Source of the DNA: SURF-43 sp964628985
GTDB lineage: Bacteria > Chloroflexota > Dehalococcoidia > UBA2979
NCBI GenBank assembly: GCA_964628985.1
Contig: CAZVNJ010000001.1
Span: 1 to 64,000, forward strand
Reading direction: 5' to 3'
DNA: 64,000 nt
Part shown: in pieces, positions 26,114-33,203 of the stretch
How the letters are laid out: each line of letters starts with the position of its first letter
How positions within the stretch are numbered: position 1 is the first letter of the stretch
Translations under genes and position numbers: made by a program
Notes under the pieces: generated by a model
The model's database searches: none
The model's input: the letters and a program-made list of their open reading frames with translations, nothing else
Told to the model about the DNA's origin: nothing

Positions 26114-27391
26114 ATGACCATCGCGATCTACCGGCGTCGGATCGGCGTCGCCACCCTCGTTCTCCTCTTCGCCTCCGCCTGGTCGGTTCCGCCATTCGCG
26201 TCGACGGCCCGCGCGGGCGGCACGGTCGCTGAGGGAACTTCGTTCGACGGGCCGGGCCCGATCTTTTCGCCCCAGACGCTCTCCTCCGCCGCCGAGTACC
26301 TCATCCAGGGCTTCGCGGGAGGGCAGTCGGTCCGCTGGAACACGACGATGCCCGTGCCGTTCTGCACGATCCAGGCCAACCGCCCGGCCTGGGCGAGCGA
26401 GGCGCAATTCACCGGGGCTGTCCAGGCCGCGGCGGACATGTGGAACAGCGTTGAGGCCGCCGTCGGCGTCCGTTACACCGGCGACTGCGCGACAACACAA
26501 GCAGTCACTGGCAACAGGGTGAACGAAATCGCCTGGGACGATGCACGGGACCTGGTTACCGGCGCTCAGGCAGCCGTGACACAGGGCACATGGCTCACCA
26601 ACTTCGGCCGACGTGACTTCGTCGAGACGGACATCGTCATGGAGGGCCGCGTAGCCATCCCGGAGACTTGCCTGCGGACCGTGATTGCCCACGAGATTGG
26701 CCACGCCCTGGGGTTTGGACACTCAGATGTCCGAGGGGATCTCATGTCTCCCTCCTTCACCGTAGGCGACCTCTCCACCTGCCGGCCTACCGCCACAGCG
26801 TCCGAAGCGGCCTGGTTGGCGGACCTCTACGGGGTAAATCGCCGTCCGGCACTGACGGTGCCTGCGGACCTCATCGCGCAGCCAGCGACTCCAGTAACGC
26901 TGCTGGCGGAGGTGGGTGACCCAGAGGGCGACCTGGTGACCGCGCACTGGAGGCAGGTCGGTGGGCCGCCGGTGGCGCTGGCGGGGAGTGGCGCGTCCGT
27001 CACCTTCATGACTCCGGCGTCGGGCACGGTGGTGCTTGAGGCATCCGCCACCGATCGGTTGTTGAAGCGGGTCATCGCCACCTCGCGAGTGGCGGTCTCC
27101 GCAACGGGTGTCCCGGCGGACGCCCCTGTGAGCGCGGCGGGGGCAGCCTCAGCGTTCCGCGATCCGCTGGCGCCGGTGGGAGTCACACTCGCCCGATGGG
27201 GTGGGGGCGCGGTCACAGACGCGCTGACGATGCCTGGTGTGCGTGTGCGGTCGATCTGGGCAATGCAGGGTGGGGTGCCGCTCGGCTACATCGCGGGGGC
27301 GCCAGACTTCGTGAACCAGTCCTTCCTCGCCCACTACCCAGGCGGCGCGATCCCGGACGGAACCTTCCTCGCCGTGGTGACGGGAGCCTAA
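26114..27391 (+). CDS. secreted matrixin-like zinc metalloprotease with PKD-like domain
   Basis: 425 residues from the ATG at 26114, after CGGAG. A basic and hydrophobic signal peptide ends near residue 35. The metzincin site HEIGHALGFGH spans residues 193-203 and the Met-turn DLMSP includes Met211, both matching matrixins (M10). Cys84/Cys125 and Cys186 may form disulfides. A PKD/K319L-type beta-sandwich follows (about residues 240-330), then an unassigned domain that ends without a transmembrane segment or LPxTG motif. It lies 120 bp after the sortase gene. Secreted proteolysis is likely. Confidence 0.82.
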   Translation: MTIAIYRRRIGVATLVLLFASAWSVPPFASTARAGGTVAEGTSFDGPGPIFSPQTLSSAAEYLIQGFAGGQSVRWNTTMPVPFCTIQANRPAWASEAQFTGAVQAAADMWNSVEAAVGVRYTGDCATTQAVTGNRVNEIAWDDARDLVTGAQAAVTQGTWLTNFGRRDFVETDIVMEGRVAIPETCLRTVIAHEIGHALGFGHSDVRGDLMSPSFTVGDLSTCRPTATASEAAWLADLYGVNRRPALTVPADLIAQPATPVTLLAEVGDPEGDLVTAHWRQVGGPPVALAGSGASVTFMTPASGTVVLEASATDRLLKRVIATSRVAVSATGVPADAPVSAAGAASAFRDPLAPVGVTLARWGGGAVTDALTMPGVRVRSIWAMQGGVPLGYIAGAPDFVNQSFLAHYPGGAIPDGTFLAVVTGA

Positions 27392-27810
27392 GACGGACCT
27401 GATGCGAGTCGGAAGAGCGGCAGTGAGACCTCTTCGGTTACGGCCACGAAGGCTACTTCGACGGGTTGCTCGATCTCGATGTCGTCCACTGGGACATCTA
27501 GCAGATTGGTTGTGAGGCGGGGTCCTTCCTCGAGCTCGACCACCACCGTCGCGTAAGGCGTGTGCCCTTCGAACGCCGGGTGGATCGCCTGTCGAGTGAC
27601 GACGAACGAGTAAACGGTGCCCCGTCCGCTGACGAGCGCCCATTCTCGCTCGAAGGAACCGCACGAGCCGCACATCTGCCGGGGTGGATGCGCGAACGTC
27701 GCGCAGTCCAGGCAGCGCTGCAACCGCAGTTCGCCTTGCTGGAGATATTCCCAGAAGGGCGCGGAGTCCTCCGAGGGCACAGGAAGCGGGAAGCCCGGAC
27801 GTGCGCTCAT
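27388..27810 (-). CDS. DUF35 OB-fold zinc-ribbon protein (partner of thiolase-fold enzyme)
   Basis: 140 residues from the ATG at 27810. The N-terminus contains the rubredoxin-like zinc ribbon (CLDC and CGSC with a 12-residue spacing), followed by an OB fold with GTVYSFVVTRQ and VVVELEEGPRL. In steroid and acyl-CoA pathways DUF35 proteins bind the acyl-CoA and partner with thiolase-fold enzymes, for example ChsH2 with Ltp2. The gene overlaps the thiolase-fold gene by 4 nt, so the two are probably one enzyme. The plus-strand protease gene ends in the same four bases, sharing a CTAA stop region. Confidence 0.85.
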   Translation of the reverse strand: MSARPGFPLPVPSEDSAPFWEYLQQGELRLQRCLDCATFAHPPRQMCGSCGSFEREWALVSGRGTVYSFVVTRQAIHPAFEGHTPYATVVVELEEGPRLTTNLLDVPVDDIEIEQPVEVAFVAVTEEVSLPLFRLASGPS

Positions 27811-28937
27811 CGGTCGCGCTCCAGGATGAGCGCCCCGGTCCCGATCCCGGTGTCGCAGAAGGACAGGTGCGCGTCTGGTACCTGCGAGGTGGACTCGCCC
27901 CGCACCTGGCGCACGCATTCGATGAGCTGGTTCATCCCCTGTAGGTAGGCCTCGCTGAGGTGCCCTCCCGAGGTGTTCACCGGAAGCCTCCCTCCATCCC
28001 ACCGGATGCCACCCGCCTCGACGAATGGCCCGCCCTCGCCGCGCTTGACGAAGCCGTAGTCCTCCAGCGCGAAGATCACGTACGGCGCGAAATGGTCATA
28101 GATCTGGGCGACATCGATCTCGTCCGGCGAGATTCCGGCCTGTTCCCAGAGGCGGGGCGCAAGACTCACCGCGGCTGTGTCCACGAACGCGCGGTCGCCC
28201 GGGCCAGCCTGCGCCGCAGCCCGCACCAGGGCGGGTCGCTTCTTCAGGTCGCGGGCGCGCTCGGCGCTCACGAGGACGAGGGCACCGCCCCCATCGGTCT
28301 CGAGGCAGCAGTCGTAGAGCCGGAACGGGTCAACGACGAACCGGGAGTTCTGGTGGTCTTCGATCGTCAGCGGCGTCTCGTAGAACGTCGCCCGTGGGTT
28401 CCGGTTGGCGTGTTCGCGTTCACTCACGGCGACCCAGCCAAACTGGCGGCTGGTCGTGCCGAACTCATGCATCCGGCGGCGGGCCACCATCGCCAGTTGG
28501 TGTTGCGGGGTAAGCAGGCCAAACGGCTCGGTGAAGGCGGCGGCGCCCTGCCCTCGCCGGCCGGTCACCTCCCCACGCCCGTAGCGGCGTCCGGATCGGC
28601 CGTTCACCCCTCGGTAAATCACGATGCACTGCGCGAGCCCCGTGGCGATCGCTGCGGAGGCGTGGGCGACGAGCGCTGCGCCGACGTTCCCTGCCTGGTT
28701 GATCTCCCCGAACCACGCGAGGTCGCGCAGGCCAAGGTTCGAAGCGATCTCGGCCTCACTGCTCGTGTCCACGGACCAGCGCATCAGGCCATCCACATCC
28801 TCGCGTTGAAGCCCGGCGTCCTCGAGGGCGTGCAGGATGGCCTCGAGCGCCAGACGGCTCTCGCTCCGCCCGGAGGCGCGGGAGTATTCGGTCTCGCCGA
28901 CCCCGGCGATGGCGACGCGATTGCGGAGCGGTCCCAT
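27807..28937 (-). CDS. thiolase-fold lipid-transfer protein (Ltp2-like aldolase or thiolase), no catalytic Cys
   Basis: The 376-residue protein has the SCP2-type thiolase fold: NRVAIAGVGETEYSR at the start, CCLETDGGGALVLVSAERARDL mid-way, and the C-terminal GGHLSEAYLQGMNQ. Where a thiolase carries the nucleophilic Cys it reads EINQAGNVGAALVAHASAAI (about residues 78-97), with no Cys. This is the pattern of Ltp2-type aldolases, which cleave steroid side-chain CoA thioesters with a DUF35 partner, and the GGHLSEAY motif agrees. A retro-aldol cleavage is therefore more likely than thiolysis. It is divergent from a CaiB gene across a short promoter region. Confidence 0.8.
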   Translation of the reverse strand: MGPLRNRVAIAGVGETEYSRASGRSESRLALEAILHALEDAGLQREDVDGLMRWSVDTSSEAEIASNLGLRDLAWFGEINQAGNVGAALVAHASAAIATGLAQCIVIYRGVNGRSGRRYGRGEVTGRRGQGAAAFTEPFGLLTPQHQLAMVARRRMHEFGTTSRQFGWVAVSEREHANRNPRATFYETPLTIEDHQNSRFVVDPFRLYDCCLETDGGGALVLVSAERARDLKKRPALVRAAAQAGPGDRAFVDTAAVSLAPRLWEQAGISPDEIDVAQIYDHFAPYVIFALEDYGFVKRGEGGPFVEAGGIRWDGGRLPVNTSGGHLSEAYLQGMNQLIECVRQVRGESTSQVPDAHLSFCDTGIGTGALILERDR

Positions 28938-28945
28938 GGGGCCGG

Positions 28946-28966
28946 ATTGTATCGGACGGATACACT
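28946..28966. promoter_or_regulatory. divergent promoter region with TGTATC-N5-GATACA inverted repeat
   Basis: TGTATC and GATACA form a perfect inverted repeat (28948-28964, 5-bp spacer) in the 50-bp gap between the divergent thiolase-fold and CaiB genes. Its arms overlap a minus-strand TACAAT ending 8 nt before the thiolase start and a plus-strand TACACT 21 nt before the CaiB start. It is either back-to-back -10 boxes, an operator, or both. Confidence 0.45.
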
Positions 28967-28987
28967 CGCGCCCCGAGAGGAGCCGTC

Positions 28988-30196
28988 ATGGCCATCGAGC
29001 AGCCCGGCCGGAGCGGTGCGCTCGCCGGCATCCGCGTCCTGGATTTCACGCGCTACCAGCAGGGCCCGTACGCGACCGTGCTGCTCTCCGACATGGGGGC
29101 CGAGGTCGTGAAGGTGGAGGAGCCGGGTGGCGAGCCGGGCCGCGCGAACGGCCTCGGACCGGACGGCTTCTCGGCGTACTTCGAGGCCCACAACCGCGGC
29201 AAGCAGTCGGTGACGTTCGACCTTCGCATCCTCGAGGCGCGCGCCGCCGTCCGGCGACTCGTCCCCCAGTTCGATGTCGTGGTGGAGAACTTCCGGCCGG
29301 GGACGATGGAGCGCTGGGGGCTGGGCTACCAGGACCTGCGCGCCCTCCGTCCGGACATCATCCTGGCATCGGGCTCCTCATGGGGCAGGCAGGGTCCGTG
29401 GGCCGAGCGGCCGGGATTCGACCACGTCGCCCAGGCGCTTTCCGGGATCATGGTGGAGCAGGGAGGCGGCCCTGGGAAGGTTCCGCACGCGCTGATCGGC
29501 GGGTTCGCTGACCAGATCGGGGCCATGCTGCTCGCCTACGGCATCGCCTGCGCCATTGTGGCGCGCGAGCGTGAGGGCGTCGGCCAGCACGTCGATGTCT
29601 CGCTGATTGGGGCGATGACCGCCGTCCAGGCCATGCCGCTCACCCGCTTCCTTCGGACCGGCGAGCAGCGAGGGTTCGAGGAGCGCCGCGCGGCCACCTA
29701 CACCCACTACGAGTGCGCAGACGGCCGTTACGTCGCGATCGCCGCGAACACGCAGGCGTTCTGGGAGAGGCTCTGCGAGGCGCTGGAGCGCCCGGAGTTG
29801 CGCGAGGACGATCGGTTTCGCGGGCCCTTCGAGCGGGACCGGAACAAGCATCTGCTCGTCGAGGTCTTCGAGGCCCAGTTCCGCACCCGCCCGGCCGCGT
29901 ATTGGCTTGAGCGGATTGCCGCTGCGGATGTCCCCGCAGCGCCGGTGCTGGACTATGCCGGGCTGGCAGAGCACCCCCAGTACTGGGCCAACGGTTACCT
30001 CCAGGTCATCGAAACGCCGAACCTCGGCCCGATGCGCGTACCCGGGCCGGCGGTCCGAATGAGTGAGACGCCGTCGCGGGTGCAGGGGGGCGGCCCCGAA
30101 CTCGGCCAGCACACGGAAGCCGTCCTGCTGGCAGGCGGGTTCACCTGGGCTGAGATTGAGGCACTTCGGGCGGCTGGGGCGATTCGGACCGTCTAG
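28988..30196 (+). CDS. CaiB/BaiF-type CoA-transferase, Gly at Asp position
   Basis: The 402-residue protein has LAGIRVLDFTRYQQGPYA and GAEVVKVEEP, class III CoA-transferase hallmarks, and the later GVGQHVDVSLIGAM in place of the SMQDA motif, so Gly208 stands where Asp is usual. It may therefore be a non-catalytic partner or have another chemistry. A GAGAGGAG Shine-Dalgarno precedes the ATG. It is divergent from the thiolase-fold/DUF35 pair and is followed by a LacI regulator. The shared context suggests a common acid substrate. Confidence 0.85.
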   Translation: MAIEQPGRSGALAGIRVLDFTRYQQGPYATVLLSDMGAEVVKVEEPGGEPGRANGLGPDGFSAYFEAHNRGKQSVTFDLRILEARAAVRRLVPQFDVVVENFRPGTMERWGLGYQDLRALRPDIILASGSSWGRQGPWAERPGFDHVAQALSGIMVEQGGGPGKVPHALIGGFADQIGAMLLAYGIACAIVAREREGVGQHVDVSLIGAMTAVQAMPLTRFLRTGEQRGFEERRAATYTHYECADGRYVAIAANTQAFWERLCEALERPELREDDRFRGPFERDRNKHLLVEVFEAQFRTRPAAYWLERIAAADVPAAPVLDYAGLAEHPQYWANGYLQVIETPNLGPMRVPGPAVRMSETPSRVQGGGPELGQHTEAVLLAGGFTWAEIEALRAAGAIRTV

Positions 30197-30232
30197 CGGA
30201 TATAACGCAGTGATCCTTTGGCGGGCGTGCGA

Positions 30233-30238
30233 TATCGT
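30233..30238 (+). promoter_or_regulatory. leaderless-type -10 box, TATCGT, before LacI regulator
   Basis: TATCGT ends 6 nt before the ATG at 30245 and overlaps the 8-bp palindrome CGATATCG (30230-30237). There is no Shine-Dalgarno, which fits a leaderless transcript; the palindrome could also be an autoregulatory half-site. Confidence 0.45.
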
Positions 30239-30244
30239 TCGCTT

Positions 30245-31276
30245 ATGACGCAACGCCCTCGCCCCGTCACCCTGATGGACGTCGCCAACGAGGCAGGCGT
30301 GTCGGTCAGTACAGCCTCACGGGCGCTGACGGGCGCACGTCGGGTCCGCGGTGACCTGGAGCGTCGCGTCCGGGACGCGGTCGAGAGTCTCGGCTACCGC
30401 CCGAACGAGGCGGCACGCGGCCTGCGCATGGCCCGGACCATGACTCTTGGTGTCCTGTTCCACCGGCTGAGTAGTCCCGTCTCACTCGACCTGATCGACG
30501 GCATGGGCGCGGCTGCGCACGAGGCCCGCTACTCGCTGGCGGTGACCAGCGCCCGGGGGGACCGAGCACTCTACGAGCCGCTGTTCCGGCACATGTACGG
30601 CCAGCGCGTGGACGGACTGATCCTCGTCTGGCCGCGGGGCGACCTGTCGACCCACTTGGCCCCGTTTGCGAGCGCCGGTGTGCCCGTGGTCGGCATCCGC
30701 TGGCAGTCTGGCGAGCAGGGCTTCACCGTCGTCTCGGCGGACACGTCGAGTGGCATCGCCGACGCCATGGCGGCGCTCGCCGAGATGGGGCACCGACTCA
30801 TCACGGTGATCGCGCACGGGGTGCTCTGGACCCCCCCGACGTTGCGACGCCGCTACATGGACACCGCTGCCGATGCCGTAGGGATGCGCGTCCGCCGCCG
30901 GGACGTCCGCGAGAACGGGTACCCCCCCATCCCGATGCAGGACCTCATCGCCTCGGAACTCTCGTCCGAGGATCCTCCTACGGTCTTCCTGGTCGCCTAT
31001 GACGAGGTCGGGAAGGTGATCAACGCCATCCGCTCTCTGGGGAAACGCGTCCCAGAGGATGTCTCGGTAGTCAGCTTCACGGACTCGCGGTTCGGTGCGC
31101 AGGCGCAGTCTGACCACCCGGCGGCGATCGACGTCGACTCCTTCGAACTCGGTCGGCAGATGGTTAGCGTGACCCTCGAGGCGATCATGAACGGATCACC
31201 GGAGCGGGACGTCCGGGTGCCGAACCTTGCACGCTGGGTCCCCGGGGCGACCGCTGGCCCGCCGCATCAGCCGTAG
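30245..31276 (+). CDS. LacI family transcriptional regulator
   Basis: 343 residues from the ATG at 30245. The N-terminal HTH reads TLMDVANEAGVSVSTASRAL (about residues 9-28), with the hinge helix region near residue 50-58. The periplasmic-binding-like effector domain follows (LGVLFHRLSSPVSLDLIDGM, then VDGLILVWPRGD and EDVSVVSFTDSRFGAQAQSDHPAAIDVD in pieces). It probably responds to a sugar or metabolite and represses a nearby operon. No sugar operon is visible, so the target may be the upstream CaiB gene or the regulator itself. Confidence 0.88.
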   Translation: MTQRPRPVTLMDVANEAGVSVSTASRALTGARRVRGDLERRVRDAVESLGYRPNEAARGLRMARTMTLGVLFHRLSSPVSLDLIDGMGAAAHEARYSLAVTSARGDRALYEPLFRHMYGQRVDGLILVWPRGDLSTHLAPFASAGVPVVGIRWQSGEQGFTVVSADTSSGIADAMAALAEMGHRLITVIAHGVLWTPPTLRRRYMDTAADAVGMRVRRRDVRENGYPPIPMQDLIASELSSEDPPTVFLVAYDEVGKVINAIRSLGKRVPEDVSVVSFTDSRFGAQAQSDHPAAIDVDSFELGRQMVSVTLEAIMNGSPERDVRVPNLARWVPGATAGPPHQP

Positions 31277-31300
31277 CCCGACACCGCGTGCTCAGACCGA

Positions 31301-31323
31301 CAGGCCCCGCCCAGCGGGGCTTG
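31301..31323 (+). terminator. Rho-independent terminator after LacI regulator
   Basis: CAGGCCCCGC pairs with GCGGGGCTTG (one G-U) across a CCA loop, 25 bp after the stop codon, and is followed by TTCT. This is the best intrinsic terminator in the window. Confidence 0.75.
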
Positions 31324-31418
31324 TTCTACTGGCGCGACCTCGTTCGGGGTATGCAAGGGTTGAGCACCCGCAGCGCACGACACGGTACCCCGCCGAGGGG
31401 GTCGTTAAGGCCGAGCGC

Positions 31419-33203
31419 CTATGGGCGGCCTGCCTGTTCCTTGAACTGCAACTCGTGCAGGCGGGCATACACCCCTCCTCGAGCGAGCAGTTCCTCGTGC
31501 GTCCCATCCTCGGCCAGCTCGCCGTGATGTAGGACAAGGATGCGGTCGACGGCCCGAATGGTGTTCAGACGATGGGCAATGATTACGGCGGTCCGCCCGA
31601 CCATCACCTCGGCCAGTCCTCGCTGGATCGTGGCCTCTGTCTCCGGGTCAATGCTGGCCGTCGCCTCGTCCATCACCAGCACGATCTCGGGGTTGAACGC
31701 GGCCACCCGCGCGAGGGCGATCAACTGCTTCTGCCCGGTCGACAGGTTCGCTCCGCGCTCCGCGAGCATGGTCCCGTACTGCGCTGGGAGCGCCTCGATG
31801 AAGCGATCAGCCCCCACGGCCCGTGCGGCAGCCTGCACCTGCTCGAGAGAGATCGAGGTGTCTCGCAGCCGGATGTTCTCGGTCACGCTGTCCGTGTAGA
31901 TCCATGGATCCTGGAGCATGATCCCCACGTGACGGCGGAGCCAGCGCTGGGGCAATGACCGGACTGAGACACCGTCCACGAGGATGTCACCGCGTTGGAC
32001 GTCATAGAACCGTGAGAGTAGCGCCATCATGGTGGACTTTCCGGCGCCCGTGGACCCGACGATGGCCACCTTCTCGCCGGGTGCGATTGAGAAGTCGAGG
32101 CCACGCAGGACCCAGTGCTCGCCCTGGTAGGCAAACCAGACCTGGTCGAAGCGGATCGCCCCGCGCACCTCAGTGAGTGGTTGGGCGGCGGGATCGTCAA
32201 CGATCTCTTCGGGCTGGTCCAGGATGCCGAAGATGCGCTCCGCGGAGGCCATCGCTCCCTGCAACATCGTGTACCGCTCGGCGAGTTCTCGGATCGGCCA
32301 GAAGAACCGCTGCATATAGGCGATGAATGCCACGAGCGTGCCAAGGGAGAGCGCATCGTCCGCCACACGCACGCCCCCATACCAGAGGATCGCGCCCGTG
32401 GTGAATGCTCCAAACAGCACGACCGTCGGTTCGAAGACCGCATACCAGAAGAGCACGCGCAGGTTAGCGTCCAGAGAGCCCCGGTTCCGCTGGTCGAAGT
32501 TCTCCTGATTCCGTCGCTGACGGTTGAACAACTGCACCACGGTGACGCCACTGATCATCTCGTTCAGATACGCGTTGATGCGTGCGATCCAGATGCGCTG
32601 GTCCCGGAAGGCGTCCCGCTGCGCAGCGGCGAAGACCTTGACGAGCCAGACGAGCGGGATCACAAACAGCGTCATGATCGAGGCCAGCCGCCAGTCGAGC
32701 ACGAACAGCACGACGATGATGGCGCTCACCATCAGCAGGTTCGTCAGGATCTGGACGAGCCCCTGCGAGATGACCGCCTCGATCTGCTGGACGTCACCCG
32801 TGAGCCGCACGACCAACCGCCCCACCGGGTTCCGGTCGAAGAAGGAGATGGACATCCGCTGCATGTGCCGAAAGAGGTCCATGCGCATGTCGACCACGAC
32901 CCGCTGGCCAACCCAGGCCATCAGGTACGCCTGGCCGTATCGGATGACGAAGGAGGCGACCAGCGCCGCTACATACCAGAAGGCGAGCGCCGGCAGCCGG
33001 TCAGTCCGCCCCTGGTCGATCTGCTGGTCGATCGCGTGCCGCACGATGAGGGTCGGTACCAATTCGAGGACCGCCACCACCAGCATGAGCAACGCGGCGA
33101 TCACCAGGGGCGTGACGTACGGACGGACGTAGTGGCCCAGGCGGCGCGCGAGCCGGCGGTCGTAGACCTTCCCGATGGCGGACTCGTCGTCGTAGAAACT
33201 CAT
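31419..33203 (-). CDS. heterodimeric ABC exporter subunit with consensus ATPase site
   Basis: 594 residues: six transmembrane helices then a nucleotide-binding domain. Walker A is GSTGAGKST, Walker B ends VLVMDEATAS with the catalytic Glu, and the H-loop is IIAHRLNT. Its signature reads LSTGQ, not LSGGQ. The upstream gene is a similar exporter with a degenerate Walker B, and the two overlap by 4 nt. Together they look like a heterodimeric exporter of the TM287/288 or BmrCD type: this subunit gives the consensus Walker A/B, the partner the consensus signature. Probable multidrug or lipid export. Confidence 0.88.
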   Translation of the reverse strand: MSFYDDESAIGKVYDRRLARRLGHYVRPYVTPLVIAALLMLVVAVLELVPTLIVRHAIDQQIDQGRTDRLPALAFWYVAALVASFVIRYGQAYLMAWVGQRVVVDMRMDLFRHMQRMSISFFDRNPVGRLVVRLTGDVQQIEAVISQGLVQILTNLLMVSAIIVVLFVLDWRLASIMTLFVIPLVWLVKVFAAAQRDAFRDQRIWIARINAYLNEMISGVTVVQLFNRQRRNQENFDQRNRGSLDANLRVLFWYAVFEPTVVLFGAFTTGAILWYGGVRVADDALSLGTLVAFIAYMQRFFWPIRELAERYTMLQGAMASAERIFGILDQPEEIVDDPAAQPLTEVRGAIRFDQVWFAYQGEHWVLRGLDFSIAPGEKVAIVGSTGAGKSTMMALLSRFYDVQRGDILVDGVSVRSLPQRWLRRHVGIMLQDPWIYTDSVTENIRLRDTSISLEQVQAAARAVGADRFIEALPAQYGTMLAERGANLSTGQKQLIALARVAAFNPEIVLVMDEATASIDPETEATIQRGLAEVMVGRTAVIIAHRLNTIRAVDRILVLHHGELAEDGTHEELLARGGVYARLHELQFKEQAGRP

